Source: Micrococcales bacterium
GTDB lineage: Bacteria; Actinomycetota; Actinomycetes; Actinomycetales; Microbacteriaceae
Direction: 5' to 3'
NCBI GenBank assembly: GCA_017306245.1
Contig: JAFKIY010000003.1
Location: 186,001 to 250,000 of the forward strand
DNA length: 64,000 nt
Within the stretch, counting starts at the first letter, position 1. Every line of letters starts with the position of its first letter. The translations under genes were made by a program, and so were the position numbers. The notes beneath the pieces were generated by a model that was given only the letters and a program-made list of their open reading frames with translations, was not told where the DNA came from and made no database searches. This document shows, piece by piece, positions 51,426 to 60,483 of this stretch.

Positions 51426-52654
51426 GGCCGCACCTGGGCTTCGTCCTCATCGACGGGAGGGGCTTCGAAAGCGACGGCGATGGCTGTGCCCGACCCCGGT
51501 TCGGATTCGACCGTGAGCGTGCCGCCGAGATTCTCGACGCGTTCGCGCAGTGAGACGAGCCCGAACGAGCCAGGCCGGTCGGTGTCGGCCGGGCTGAACC
51601 CGCGCCCGTCATCCACGATGTCGAGGCTGATCCAGTCATCGAAGTACGTGAGGGTGAGTTCTGCGCGGGATGCTGAAGCATGTTGGGTCACGTTGGACAG
51701 CGACGCCTGGGCGATCCGCAGGAGGGTCGTCTCCAGAGGCATGGCAAGGTGCCGGGGTGACCCGCTCACGTGAAAATTCACCTCGAGCCCGTCACGCGAG
51801 GTGGAAGCGGCGAGCCGGGATACCGCATCGACCAGGCTTTGGCCGTCCAGCGCCGGAGGCGCAAGCTCCCGGATGAAGTTCCTCGTCTCCGCGAGGCTGG
51901 ATGCCGCGGTCCGCCGGGCGAGCTGCACCTGCTCGAGCGCCTCGCCGTCCATGCCGCTGCGCTCTGCGGCGTGCAGAAGCAGTTGAATGCTCGACAGCCC
52001 CTGCGCGACGGTGTCGTGGATTTCACGGGCAAGCCGGGATCGCTCATCCATCACGCCTGCCTCGCGTTCGCGGGCCGCAAGCAGTTCTCGCGTGGCCAGC
52101 AATTCGTCGATGAGCTGCTGCCGTTGACGGGTTTCCCGATACAGCGCACGATATCCGAGGCCAATGACGACCGCGACGGTCGCGCCGATGACCGGCCCGA
52201 TGACCCCGCCGACACTCCAGCCGCCGTGCATCGCGAGCGCGGTCACGGTGACGGCGGTCGACACCGCGATCGCGGGAACCGCCCAGCGCGCTCGCAGCAG
52301 GTGCAACTGCAGGAAGAACAGCGGGAAGATCAGGAACGCGGCATCCGCGGTGAGGTAGACGAGAACAACGCCTTCCAGGGAGACGAGCGTGAGCCAGAAG
52401 ATCCGGGTCGCCGGACTCACTTGGGAACGGGTGAGGAATGCGCCGGCGACGTAGCTGACGAACAGGATGATCGCGAGCGCAATGATCCAGGAGGTATGCG
52501 GCAGCGGTTCGATGACCTGGCGCAGAATGACGAATCCGACGAGCGCGGTCACCAGAAGGTGGAGGGAGATCCGCAGTCCGAGGAACACCGGACGAAGCGG
52601 GGTCGCCGCCGACTCGATGGCTTGGGCAGTTGCGGACTTCGCAGGATCTGTCAC
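51422..52654 (-). CDS. Sensor histidine kinase (HisKA_3)
   Basis: A 410-aa kinase. It has about six membrane helices (30-170) without a big extracellular loop, a short coiled linker (about 172-205), phosphorylated His 213 (LAREIHDTVAQGLSSIQ) and a HATPase_c domain with SFGLVSLRERVENLGG. It resembles DesK/LiaS-type membrane-stress sensors. The signal is unknown. Confidence 0.92.
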   Translation of the reverse strand: MTDPAKSATAQAIESAATPLRPVFLGLRISLHLLVTALVGFVILRQVIEPLPHTSWIIALAIILFVSYVAGAFLTRSQVSPATRIFWLTLVSLEGVVLVYLTADAAFLIFPLFFLQLHLLRARWAVPAIAVSTAVTVTALAMHGGWSVGGVIGPVIGATVAVVIGLGYRALYRETRQRQQLIDELLATRELLAAREREAGVMDERSRLAREIHDTVAQGLSSIQLLLHAAERSGMDGEALEQVQLARRTAASSLAETRNFIRELAPPALDGQSLVDAVSRLAASTSRDGLEVNFHVSGSPRHLAMPLETTLLRIAQASLSNVTQHASASRAELTLTYFDDWISLDIVDDGRGFSPADTDRPGSFGLVSLRERVENLGGTLTVESEPGSGTAIAVAFEAPPVDEDEAQVRP

Positions 52655-52702
52655 ACCCGCCAGCCTAACTTCGTGCCCCGCAGGAGGTGGCCCAAGTTTG
52701 GC

Positions 52703-53236
52703 TCAGGGGATCTCCCGCGTCGGCAACAGTACCGACCGCTCGATGCCGCCGAGGTAGTTGAGCGGGGAAACGTACCGGCCGTGGAGCCGCACCCCGAAGT
52801 GCAGGCATGGTGCCCTGCAGTGGCCGGACTGCAGGGCACCAATCGGTTCGCCGCGGTGCACGACGGTGCCGTCGGCGAGAGGGGAGAGCACGGGCTCGAA
52901 GCTGGAGATGAGCCCTCCGCCATGGTCGATTGACACGACATAGCGGTCCACGACGAACCCCGAAAAGCGGATGACGCCGTCGGCCGGGGAGCGCACGACC
53001 GCCGCGGGCGTGGCGGCAATGTCGATGCCGCGGTGGCCCGCGGCGTAGGGAGTTTCCGGTGCGATGTACGGGCGAAGAATCTGGCGGGGGCCCCCCAGCG
53101 GCCACACCCACCCGTACCGCCCCGACGCATCCGAACTCACGGCCGCCGCAGACGTTGCGCCGGAGAGCGCGGCGAGCACGAGCAGCACTACCGCTGCCAC
53201 CGGAGTGCTGCGCCGCTTCAGGGAGGGTGTTGCCAT
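52703..53236 (-). CDS. Secreted M23-family (LytM) protein
   Basis: A 177-aa protein with a Sec-type signal (about 1-34). The M23 domain has the zinc ligands His 68 and Asp 72 (GHRGIDIAA) and His 146 (CLHFGV). The catalytic His two residues before the last ligand is Cys 144 here, a variant I have seen in other actinobacterial M23 proteins. It may therefore be an inactive peptidoglycan-binding activator or an altered enzyme. ATG 53236; the longer frame upstream lacks a signal-peptide start. Confidence 0.86.
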   Translation of the reverse strand: MATPSLKRRSTPVAAVVLLVLAALSGATSAAAVSSDASGRYGWVWPLGGPRQILRPYIAPETPYAAGHRGIDIAATPAAVVRSPADGVIRFSGFVVDRYVVSIDHGGGLISSFEPVLSPLADGTVVHRGEPIGALQSGHCRAPCLHFGVRLHGRYVSPLNYLGGIERSVLLPTREIP

Positions 53237-53546
53237 GCTTACAGCATCCGCACATTGCGATGCGGGAAGAACACGGGGCGCCTCAGCCGTGGAATTGTGT
53301 GCCGGCATGCGGCCGGGGGAGGAGAGGAAACACTGCTATCATTGATCCTCGCACCCCGAATTTTGGGGTGACTACGCGTGCCCGCACTGTTTACAACCCA
53401 GTTTGCGAACGCACACCACATCCACTCAGTCCGGCGAAAGCCAGGCGGATGTGCGCGGGCACCAGGTTCCACGCCGACCGGCGCGGAAAATAACTGAGCG
53501 GCGCACCATCCTGTCCGGATGCCCTGCGCCAGAAAAGGAGACGGCC
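53237..53546 (+). promoter_or_regulatory. 310-bp spacer: rpsB promoter and long leader
   Basis: No gene was found here. An extended -10 box TGCTATCAT (53334-53342) points to a start near 53349 and a leader of about 200 nt before rpsB. The leader begins with a CACCCC / GGGGTG hairpin (53352-53370) and ends with an AAAAGGAG site (53533-53540). Long S2 leaders often carry autoregulatory structures. The left part (53237-53330) should hold the promoter of the M23 gene, which I could not define. Confidence 0.5.
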
Positions 53547-54752
53547 ATGGCCGTTGTCACCATTCGCCAGCTTCTCGACAGCGGCGTCCACTTCGGGCAC
53601 CAGACCCGCCGGTGGAACCCGAAGATGAAGCGCTTCATCCTCACCGAACGCAGCGGCAGCCACATCATCGACCTGCAGCAGTCGCTCGCCTACATTGACG
53701 CGACGTACGACTACGTGCGGGAGACGGTTGCCCACGGCGGCACGATCCTGTTCGTCGGCACCAAGAAGCAGGCCCAGGGGTCCATCGCGGAGCAGGCGCA
53801 GCGCGTCGGCCAGCCGTTCGTGAACCAGCGCTGGCTGGGCGGCCTCCTCACCAACTTCCAGACGGTGTCCAAGCGACTGACCCGCATGAAGGAACTCGAG
53901 GAAATCGACTTCGACGACACCACGAAGGGCTTCACGAAGAAGGAGCTCCTGCTCAAGAAGCGCGAGCTCACCAAGCTGCACAAGAGCCTCGGCGGCATCC
54001 GCAACCTCACCCGCACGCCGTCCGCGCTGTGGGTCGTCGACACCAAGAAGGAGCACCTCGCGATTGACGAGGCGCGCAAGCTCGGCATCCCGGTGATCGG
54101 GATCCTCGACACGAACTGCGACCCCGACGAAGTGCAGTACCCGATTCCGGGCAATGACGACGCGATCCGTTCGGTCGCGCTGCTGACGCGCATCGTCGCG
54201 GATGCTGCGGCCGAAGGACTCATTCAGCGCCACCAGAAGTCGGAGGGCGACGGCGAGGCCGCCGAACCGATGGCCGAGTGGGAAGCCGAGTTGCTCCAGG
54301 CAGGTGCGCCCGCCGCGGACAAGGGCGAGAAGCCGACCACGAAGAAGGCCCAGGAGGCCGACGAGCCTGCTGCCGAGAAGACTGACAAGGCGGACACGGC
54401 CGAGAAGCCCGAGAAGGCCGAGAAGCCCGCTTCCGACAAGACTGACAAGGCGGACACGGCCGAGAAGCCCGAGAAGGCCGAGACGACCGCTGCTGACAAG
54501 GCCGTGAAGCCCGCTGCTGACAAGGCCGTGAAGCCGGACAAGGCCGATAAGCCGGACAAGGCCGAGAAGCCCGCTGCTGACAAGGCTGACAAGGCTGACA
54601 AGCCGGCGAAGGCCGAAAAGCCCGCGGCAGAAAAGGCAAAGAAGGCCGAAAAGCCCGCCGCTGAGACGGCGAAGAAGGCGGAGAAGCCCGCGGCGAAGCC
54701 GGCGGCCAAGAAGCCGGCGGCCAAGGCCGACGCGGCATCCACGACCAAATAA
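53547..54752 (+). CDS. rpsB: Ribosomal protein uS2 with very long charged C-terminal tail
   Basis: A 401-aa protein. Residues 1 to about 250 are uS2 ([50 protein letters not shown]). The last 145 or so residues are low-complexity Lys/Ala/Glu/Asp/Pro repeats such as [15 protein letters not shown] and are predicted disordered. Ordinary uS2 is 230-290 aa. The tail includes a 60-bp-period direct repeat in the DNA. First gene of rpsB-tsf-pyrH. Confidence 0.96.
   Translation: MAVVTIRQLLDSGVHFGHQTRRWNPKMKRFILTERSGSHIIDLQQSLAYIDATYDYVRETVAHGGTILFVGTKKQAQGSIAEQAQRVGQPFVNQRWLGGLLTNFQTVSKRLTRMKELEEIDFDDTTKGFTKKELLLKKRELTKLHKSLGGIRNLTRTPSALWVVDTKKEHLAIDEARKLGIPVIGILDTNCDPDEVQYPIPGNDDAIRSVALLTRIVADAAAEGLIQRHQKSEGDGEAAEPMAEWEAELLQAGAPAADKGEKPTTKKAQEADEPAAEKTDKADTAEKPEKAEKPASDKTDKADTAEKPEKAETTAADKAVKPAADKAVKPDKADKPDKAEKPAADKADKADKPAKAEKPAAEKAKKAEKPAAETAKKAEKPAAKPAAKKPAAKADAASTTK
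54378..54483 (+). repeat. Direct repeat in the rpsB tail
   Basis: A 46-bp sequence at 54378-54423 recurs exactly at 54438-54483 (period 60 bp, 20 codons). Further degenerate copies of the AAGCCCGCTGCTGACAAGG type follow. This points to growth of the tail by slippage or unequal recombination. Confidence 0.85.
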
Positions 54753-54778
54753 CGACCAACCACAAGGGATTACACGAT

Positions 54779-55606
54779 ATGGCTAACTTTACTGCCGCAG
54801 ACGTCAAGGCGCTCCGTGACCGCCTTGGCACCGGAATGATGGACAGCAAGAACGCACTCGTCGAGGCGGACGGCGACCTGGAGAAGGCCGTCGAGATTCT
54901 TCGCCTCAAGGGTGCGAAGAACAACGCCAAGCGCGCCGATCGCTCCACGAGCGAGGGCCTCGTCGCCGCCGTCGAGAACGGCACCACGGCGACCATGATC
55001 GAACTCGCCTGCGAGACCGATTTCGTGGCCAAGAGCGACAAGTTCGTGAACCTCGCGGACGCAGTGCTCACGGCGGCGGCCGCAGCCGGCGCGGGGTCCG
55101 CCGAGGAAGCGCTCGCCGCGCAGGCTGGCGGCAAGAGCGTCGCGGACCTCATCAACGACGAATCCGCCGTGCTCGGCGAAAAGGTTGAATTGCGTCGCGT
55201 CGCATCCGTCAACGCGGACGCATTCGCGATCTACCTCCACAAGACGAGCAAGGATCTTCCGCCGCAGGTCGGCGTCGTGGTCGGATACTCCGGTTCGGAC
55301 GCGGAGACCGCCCGCAGCGTCGCCCAGCACATCGCGTTCGCCGACCCGCAGTACCTCACGCGCGAGGAGGTTCCTGCCGACGTCGTGGAAAAGGAACGCG
55401 AGATCGTCACCGAGATTTCCCGCAACGAGGGGAAGCCGGAGGCTGCGCTTCCGAAAATCGTCGAGGGCCGCATCGGCGCATTCTTCAAGCAGGTCGCCCT
55501 GCTCGACCAGGATTACGCGAAAGACAACAAGCTCTCGATCGCGCAGGTTCTCAAGGATGCGGGGCTGACGGTCACCGGATTCGCCCGCTTCAAGGTCGGC
55601 GCCTAA
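54779..55606 (+). CDS. tsf: Elongation factor Ts
   Basis: A 275-aa nucleotide-exchange factor for EF-Tu. The N-terminal UBA-like domain has VKALRDRLGTGMMDSKNALV, the core TDFVAKSDKF, and the dimerisation/core domain runs to the end. AAGGGA at about 54763 serves as ribosome site. It ends in front of a strong terminator. Confidence 0.97.
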   Translation: MANFTAADVKALRDRLGTGMMDSKNALVEADGDLEKAVEILRLKGAKNNAKRADRSTSEGLVAAVENGTTATMIELACETDFVAKSDKFVNLADAVLTAAAAAGAGSAEEALAAQAGGKSVADLINDESAVLGEKVELRRVASVNADAFAIYLHKTSKDLPPQVGVVVGYSGSDAETARSVAQHIAFADPQYLTREEVPADVVEKEREIVTEISRNEGKPEAALPKIVEGRIGAFFKQVALLDQDYAKDNKLSIAQVLKDAGLTVTGFARFKVGA

Positions 55607-55646
55607 CGGTTCGAAGCTGCCTGGCGTGAGCATGATCACGTCGCTT

Positions 55647-55680
55647 GGGGGTCGGAGACTGGTGTCTCCGACCCCCTTTT
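55647..55680 (+). terminator. Rho-independent terminator after tsf
   Basis: GGGGGTCGGAGAC (55647-55659) and GTCTCCGACCCCC (55664-55676) form a perfect 13-bp stem with a 4-nt loop, followed by TTTT. It is the clearest intrinsic terminator in the window and separates rpsB-tsf from pyrH. Confidence 0.92.
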
Positions 55681-55728
55681 CATCCATCACCCAATACTCT
55701 GTAACGAGAGGCCAATCGAGGAGAAAAA

Positions 55729-56442
55729 ATGACCGGCACAAAGACGAGACGCGTTCTTCTCAAGCTTTCCGGTGAATCCTTCGGCGGTGGCTCGCTCGGC
55801 GTCAATCCGGATATCGTGAGCAGCCTGGCGAAGGAGATCGCCGCCGCGGCGGCCGATGTGGAGATCGCCGTCGTCGTCGGGGGCGGCAACTTCTTCCGCG
55901 GCGCCGAACTCTCCCAACGCGGAATGGACCGCGGACGGGCCGACTACATGGGCATGCTCGGCACCGTCATGAACGCTCTCGCCCTCCAGGATTTCCTCGA
56001 GCAGGCCGGCGCAGCGACTCGCGTGCAGTCGGCCATCGCCATGACCCAGGTCGCTGAGCCTTACATTCCCCGCCGCGCAGAGCGGCACCTCGAAAAGGGG
56101 AGGGTGGTGATTTTCGGCGCCGGCGCCGGATTGCCCTACTTCTCCACGGACACGGTGGCTGCGCAACGCGCGCTCGAAATCGGGGCGGATGTCGTGCTCG
56201 TTGCCAAGAACGGCGTCGACGGCGTGTACGACGGCGATCCGCGCAAGAACGCCAAGGCGGCGAAACTCGAACGCGTCACGTACCAGGAAGCACTGGTTCA
56301 GGGCCTCAAGGTTGTCGACTCGACGGCATTCAGCCTCTGCATGGACAACGGGATGCCCATGGTGGTGTTCGGCATGGAACCGAGCGGAAACATCACCAAG
56401 GCGATCCGCGGAGAACACATCGGCACGCTCGTCAGCAACTGA
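55729..56442 (+). CDS. pyrH: Uridylate kinase (UMP kinase)
   Basis: A 237-aa amino-acid-kinase-fold UMP kinase making UDP. It has [24 protein letters not shown], the UMP loop [35 protein letters not shown] and [18 protein letters not shown] ribosome site. It follows the tsf terminator, so it has its own promoter. Confidence 0.96.
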   Translation: MTGTKTRRVLLKLSGESFGGGSLGVNPDIVSSLAKEIAAAAADVEIAVVVGGGNFFRGAELSQRGMDRGRADYMGMLGTVMNALALQDFLEQAGAATRVQSAIAMTQVAEPYIPRRAERHLEKGRVVIFGAGAGLPYFSTDTVAAQRALEIGADVVLVAKNGVDGVYDGDPRKNAKAAKLERVTYQEALVQGLKVVDSTAFSLCMDNGMPMVVFGMEPSGNITKAIRGEHIGTLVSN

Positions 56443-56447
56443 CGGGC

Positions 56448-57305
56448 ATGTCGCCGTTCGTCCTCGGGCTGGTCGCGGTCGCAGCCATCGCCCATGCCAC
56501 GTGGAATGTCGTCATCAAGCGCGCGGGCACGAGCGGTCCGGAATTCCTCTGGCTGAGCTTCGCCGTCGGGGCAGTGGTCTTCCTCCCGTTCGGAGTCTGG
56601 ACCCTTGTGGCTGCACAGGTGGACATCGCCCACTGGCTCGGGCTGGCGCTCGTGAGCGGCGCGCTGCAAATCGCCTACTTCTTCCTCCTCCAGGCCGGAT
56701 ACCGCCACGGCGACGTCTCCGTCGTGTATCCGCTCGCGAGAGGCACGGGGCCGCTTCTCACCGTGGTTTTCGCGATCCTCCTGTTCGGCGAACGGCCCGG
56801 CATTGTCGCCCTGCTGGGCGCTGCGACCGTCATCGCCGGGGTTGTGATCACCGGGCTGTCCGGGCGAAGCACTCTCGGCGGCGACCGATCGGGAGTCCTG
56901 TTCGGGCTCGCCGTCGGCGTTCTCATCGCGATCTACACGCTGTGGGACAGCGCCGCGGTGACGTTCGGGGGGATGCCCGCCGTCGGGCTGTACTGGGGGA
57001 GCGTGATGTTCCAGTTCCTGTTGCTGGCGCCCATCGCCCTTCGGTCCCCGCAGGCTCTTGTCGCGACGGCACGGCGACACCGCGTCGCGGTCGTTCTCGT
57101 CGGCGTGCTCGCGCCCCTCGCGTACATGTTGATTCTTCTCGCCATCCAGTTGGCCCCGGTGTCGATGGTGGCGCCCGCACGGGAGGTGAGCGTCGTACTC
57201 GTGAGCCTTGCCGGGTGGTTGATTTTCCGGGAACCGCATCCGGCACGGAGGCTGGCGGGGGCGGTCGTCGTGCTCGCCGGCATCGCCCTGCTCGCTGTCG
57301 CATAG
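56448..57305 (+). CDS. EamA/DMT-family transporter
   Basis: A 285-aa protein with ten hydrophobic helices and two EamA repeats ([39 protein letters not shown]). It is inserted between pyrH and frr, which are usually adjacent. Substrate unknown. ATG is 5 nt after the pyrH stop, so it may share that transcript. Confidence 0.87.
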   Translation: MSPFVLGLVAVAAIAHATWNVVIKRAGTSGPEFLWLSFAVGAVVFLPFGVWTLVAAQVDIAHWLGLALVSGALQIAYFFLLQAGYRHGDVSVVYPLARGTGPLLTVVFAILLFGERPGIVALLGAATVIAGVVITGLSGRSTLGGDRSGVLFGLAVGVLIAIYTLWDSAAVTFGGMPAVGLYWGSVMFQFLLLAPIALRSPQALVATARRHRVAVVLVGVLAPLAYMLILLAIQLAPVSMVAPAREVSVVLVSLAGWLIFREPHPARRLAGAVVVLAGIALLAVA

Positions 57306-57337
57306 CCGATAGGATTGCCCCACACGAAGGAGAGCAC

Positions 57338-57892
57338 GTGATCAACGACGTACTGGCGGAGGCCAGGGACAAGATGCACAAGGTCGTTGAGGTCGCCAAG
57401 GACGACTTCAGCGGGGTACGCACCGGCCGCGCGAACCCTGCGCTGTTCCAAAAAGTGCTCGTCGACTACTACGGAACCCCGACGCCTCTCGCGCAGCTTG
57501 CGGGGCTCCAGAACGCCGATGCCCGCACCCTCGTCATCACCCCCTATGACAAAGCAGCGCTGAAAGATATCGAAAAGGCCATCGTCGCCACACCGAATCT
57601 GGGCGCCAACGTCGGCAACGACGGGACCGTGGTTCGAGCCACCCTGCCCGAACTCACCGAAGACCGCCGAAAAGAGTTTGTGAAAATCGTCCGGGCGAAG
57701 GGCGAGGACGCCAAGATCGCGATCCGCAACATCCGACGCAAGGCGAAGGACGATCTGGACGAACTCAAGTCGGAGGTCGGCGACGACGAGGTCGCGCGTG
57801 CGGAGAAGGAACTGGAAACGCTCACGAAGGGGCAGGTGGACGCGATCGACGAGGCCCTGCGCAAGAAGGAAGCCGAGCTTCTCGAGGTCTGA
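57338..57892 (+). CDS. frr: Ribosome recycling factor
   Basis: A 184-aa protein with [31 protein letters not shown] and the C-terminal helix [16 protein letters not shown], the classical RRF. GTG start with a GAAGGAGA site. A TAGGAT -10-like box lies at 57310-57315. The stop is directly followed by the cdsA ATG. Confidence 0.97.
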   Translation: MINDVLAEARDKMHKVVEVAKDDFSGVRTGRANPALFQKVLVDYYGTPTPLAQLAGLQNADARTLVITPYDKAALKDIEKAIVATPNLGANVGNDGTVVRATLPELTEDRRKEFVKIVRAKGEDAKIAIRNIRRKAKDDLDELKSEVGDDEVARAEKELETLTKGQVDAIDEALRKKEAELLEV

Positions 57893-58912
57893 ATGCCCGA
57901 TGACGATGGTGGAGAGCCGAAACCGCCGCCGAAGCGGCGCTGGCGATTCGGGCGCGCCGACATTGAAGCGCGCGCGGATGCTACCCGCGAGGAGATCCGC
58001 GCGCAGGTGACGGCGACGCGCGCGGAGCTGAAAGCGCAAATGGAGGCGACGCGCGCCCAAATCGATCACGCGAACGAGAAGATCGAAGCGCGCACCGGCC
58101 GCAACCTTCCGCTGGCCATCCTGATCGGGCTCGCCCTCGGCTTCGCCATGCTGTTCAGCCTCATCGTCGTGAAGGAACTCTTCATGATCGTTGCGGCGTT
58201 CCTGATCGGATTCACCGCGTTCGAACTTGCGAGCGCACTGCGTTCTTCCGGGCGTCGCGTGCCGCGATGGCCCACCGTGATCGCGGCGCTCGCGACGGTA
58301 CCGGCAGCGTTCTATCTCGGCGACGGCGGCAAGTGGCTCATCTCCTTGGGAGGGATAGGTTTTGTCGTTGCCTGGCGGCTGGTCGAACTCGCCAGCCCGC
58401 GAATGCGGGGAGGCGCCCGCGAAGTGTGGCGCGACCTCGCCGCAGGAGCGTTCATCCAGGTCTATATCCCGTTCCTGGCGAGCTTCTCCGTGCTCCTCAC
58501 GGCGCAGGACGGCGGCGAATGGTGGACGCTCGCTTTCCTGATTCTCGTGATCTCAGTCGATACCGGTGCCTATGCGACGGGACTTACGCTCGGAAAGCAC
58601 CCGATGGCGCCGCGGATCAGCCCGAAGAAGACGTGGGAGGGCTTTGCGGGGTCGGTTGCGGCGGCCGCCATTGCCGGCATTCTGCTGTCCATCTTCATGA
58701 TCCAGCAGCCGTGGTGGTTCGGTCTGGTTTTCGGCGCCGTCATCGTGGCGACCGCGACCATCGGAGACCTCGCCGAGTCCCTCCTGAAGCGGGACCTCGG
58801 AATCAAGGACATCAGCACATGGTTGCCCGGGCACGGCGGTTTCCTCGACCGGATGGACTCCATCGTTCTCAGTTGCGCAGCGGCATACGTGCTCTTCCTG
58901 ATCTTTGCATGA
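57893..58912 (+). CDS. cdsA: Phosphatidate cytidylyltransferase
   Basis: A 339-aa enzyme making CDP-diacylglycerol. It has an Arg/Glu-rich helical N-terminal cytoplasmic extension (about 20-65; TREEIRAQVTATRAELKAQM) before about eight membrane helices. The C-terminal signature includes KKTWEGFAGS and HGGFLDRMDSI. Adjacent to frr (TGAATG). Confidence 0.95.
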   Translation: MPDDDGGEPKPPPKRRWRFGRADIEARADATREEIRAQVTATRAELKAQMEATRAQIDHANEKIEARTGRNLPLAILIGLALGFAMLFSLIVVKELFMIVAAFLIGFTAFELASALRSSGRRVPRWPTVIAALATVPAAFYLGDGGKWLISLGGIGFVVAWRLVELASPRMRGGAREVWRDLAAGAFIQVYIPFLASFSVLLTAQDGGEWWTLAFLILVISVDTGAYATGLTLGKHPMAPRISPKKTWEGFAGSVAAAAIAGILLSIFMIQQPWWFGLVFGAVIVATATIGDLAESLLKRDLGIKDISTWLPGHGGFLDRMDSIVLSCAAAYVLFLIFA

Positions 58913-58942
58913 TCCGCTTGACGGGTGAGGCAGAATAGTGGA

Positions 58943-59494
58943 GTGAGTTCAACATTCCCCCGCACCCGCAAGTCCCGACGTGGCTACGACATCGATGAGG
59001 TCGAGGAGTTCCTCGAAGAGGCGCGACGCGTCTACAATGCGGAGCCCGGGGCTCCGACGGTTCTGGGATCCGATGAGATTCGGCGCACCGCGTTCTCCCT
59101 GCAGAAGGGCGGCTACTCTCCCGCCCACGTCGATGCCGCGCTCGAGCGCCTCGAGGATGCGTTCGCGAGTCGCGAACGGGAATACGCGCGCCAGGTGTCG
59201 GGCGACGAGGCCTGGTTCGGAGCGGCCCGACGGAATGCCAAAGACATCATCGACCGGCTCGGCCGTCCCGCCGGCCAGCGCTTTCGCCGGGCAGGCTTCC
59301 TGACCGACGGTTACGACCGCAAGCAGGTGGATCGTTTCGCGGACCGCCTCTCCGACTACTTCCTCAGGGCGTCGCCGATGAGCATCGACGAGGTGCGCAC
59401 TGTGGCGTTCCGTCCGAAGAAAGGCGGCTACCGCGAGGCGCAGGTGGACTACTTTCTGGACAGCGTGGTCGCCGTCATGGTTGCGGTGCGCTGA
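58943..59494 (+). CDS. DivIVA-domain-repeat protein
   Basis: A 183-aa protein with three DivIVA-like motifs: RGYDIDEVEEFLEEARRVYN near the start, GYDRKQVDRFADRLSDYF in the middle and GGYREAQVDYFLDSVVAVM at the end. DivIVA/Wag31 proteins mark poles and curved membranes in actinobacteria. This small repeat form lacks a long coiled coil. GTG 58943 is chosen because CAGAAT (58931-58936) lies 6 nt upstream and the motif begins right after. Confidence 0.82.
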   Translation: MSSTFPRTRKSRRGYDIDEVEEFLEEARRVYNAEPGAPTVLGSDEIRRTAFSLQKGGYSPAHVDAALERLEDAFASREREYARQVSGDEAWFGAARRNAKDIIDRLGRPAGQRFRRAGFLTDGYDRKQVDRFADRLSDYFLRASPMSIDEVRTVAFRPKKGGYREAQVDYFLDSVVAVMVAVR

Positions 59495-59540
59495 CCGGAA
59501 AGGCGCACTGTGCAGGAATCTGGGCTAAAATCCAGACACT

Positions 59541-60158
59541 GTGGGTAGGCATCTGGATTTAGTCCTCAGCCGACCGCGGACTTTGGGGGCCGGGGCGGTT
59601 CACTCGTCGCGCCGTCGAGGATTCCGGTACAGCCTGCCGGTGTTCTCGTTCGTCACCTCGCTGGCCATCGTCCTGGTCACGGTCATCGCCCCCGATTCCT
59701 CCGCCCAGGCCTCGCCGTCACCTTCTTCGCCGCGGTCCGCGTCGACTGGAACCGCCCAGCAGTTCGCGCACGCGGGCGCCTCCACCACGGCAGTCCTTCG
59801 AGACGGCTACCGCGTCAGCATGAAACCCACGGCGCCGGCCGTCGGAAGGCCGGATCCCGGCTCGGCTCAGGCCATCGCCTACGATCTTGTTCTGGCGAAG
59901 GGCTGGGACGAAGGGCAATACAGCTGCCTCGTCGCCCTGTGGCAGCGCGAGTCGAACTGGAACACCTTCGCCATGAACCCGACGAGCGGCGCGTACGGCA
60001 TTCCCCAGGCGCTGCCGGGCAGCAAGATGGCCTCGGCCGGAGCGGACTGGGCCACGAATCCGGCCACGCAGATCATCTGGGGCATCGGCTACATCCAGGC
60101 GCGCTACGTCACGCCGTGCGGCGCTTGGGAGCACTCGGAGCAAAACAACTGGTACTAG
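59541..60158 (+). CDS. Secreted lytic-transglycosylase-like protein
   Basis: A 205-aa protein. A basic N-terminus and one hydrophobic signal/anchor (about 33-50) are followed by an Ala/Ser-rich linker. The C-terminal SLT-like domain has candidate catalytic Glu 137 in ALWQRESNW, then TSGAYGIPQALPGSKM and WGIGYIQARY. It is expected to act on peptidoglycan outside the cell. GTG 59541 follows a TAAAAT -10 box (59526-59531) by 9 nt. Confidence 0.86.
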   Translation: MGRHLDLVLSRPRTLGAGAVHSSRRRGFRYSLPVFSFVTSLAIVLVTVIAPDSSAQASPSPSSPRSASTGTAQQFAHAGASTTAVLRDGYRVSMKPTAPAVGRPDPGSAQAIAYDLVLAKGWDEGQYSCLVALWQRESNWNTFAMNPTSGAYGIPQALPGSKMASAGADWATNPATQIIWGIGYIQARYVTPCGAWEHSEQNNWY

Positions 60159-60165
60159 ACCGGCA

Positions 60166-60171
60166 TAGGCT
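60166..60171 (+). promoter_or_regulatory. -10 box TAGGCT, leaderless start of the small Cys/His protein gene
   Basis: TAGGCT ends 6 nt before the ATG at 60178; no ribosome site. Confidence 0.65.
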
Positions 60172-60177
60172 TGGACC

Positions 60178-60480
60178 ATGCCACGATCCAATCGACCACG
60201 CCGCGGTGGGCGTCCCGTCGATCGCGATGTGGAGGACACCGACCTGCAGCGCGCTCTGTACGGAACGCTTCGCACGGAAACCAGACGGAACGTGCTGTGG
60301 AACGTTCAGCCGCTGTCGGCCACATCGGCCGTGAAATCGTACGTCTGCCCGGGGTGCAACCTTGAGGTTCCGCCCGGCCAGCCGCACATCGTCGCGTGGC
60401 GCGCCGACGGAATCATGGGGGAGGCCTCCGACGTCGCCGGCCGACGTCACTGGCACACCCATTGCTGGAAGGTCAGCTGA
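60178..60480 (+). CDS. Small Cys/His protein, possible zinc ribbon
   Basis: A 100-aa basic protein with SYVCPGCNLEVPPGQPHIVA and a C-terminal HWHTHCWKVS. The CxxC plus HxHxxC pair could bind one zinc ion. I know similar actinobacterial proteins only as conserved hypotheticals. It is followed 3 nt later by the hydrolase gene, so both are on one leaderless mRNA. Confidence 0.8.
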   Translation: MPRSNRPRRGGRPVDRDVEDTDLQRALYGTLRTETRRNVLWNVQPLSATSAVKSYVCPGCNLEVPPGQPHIVAWRADGIMGEASDVAGRRHWHTHCWKVS

Positions 60481-60483
60481 GCC

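Noticed and set aside
55607-55728. tRNA or riboswitch in the tsf-pyrH spacer (GGTTCGAAGC resembles a T-loop)
   Set aside because: No cloverleaf can be drawn; the spacer is explained by the intrinsic terminator at 55647 and the pyrH ribosome site.
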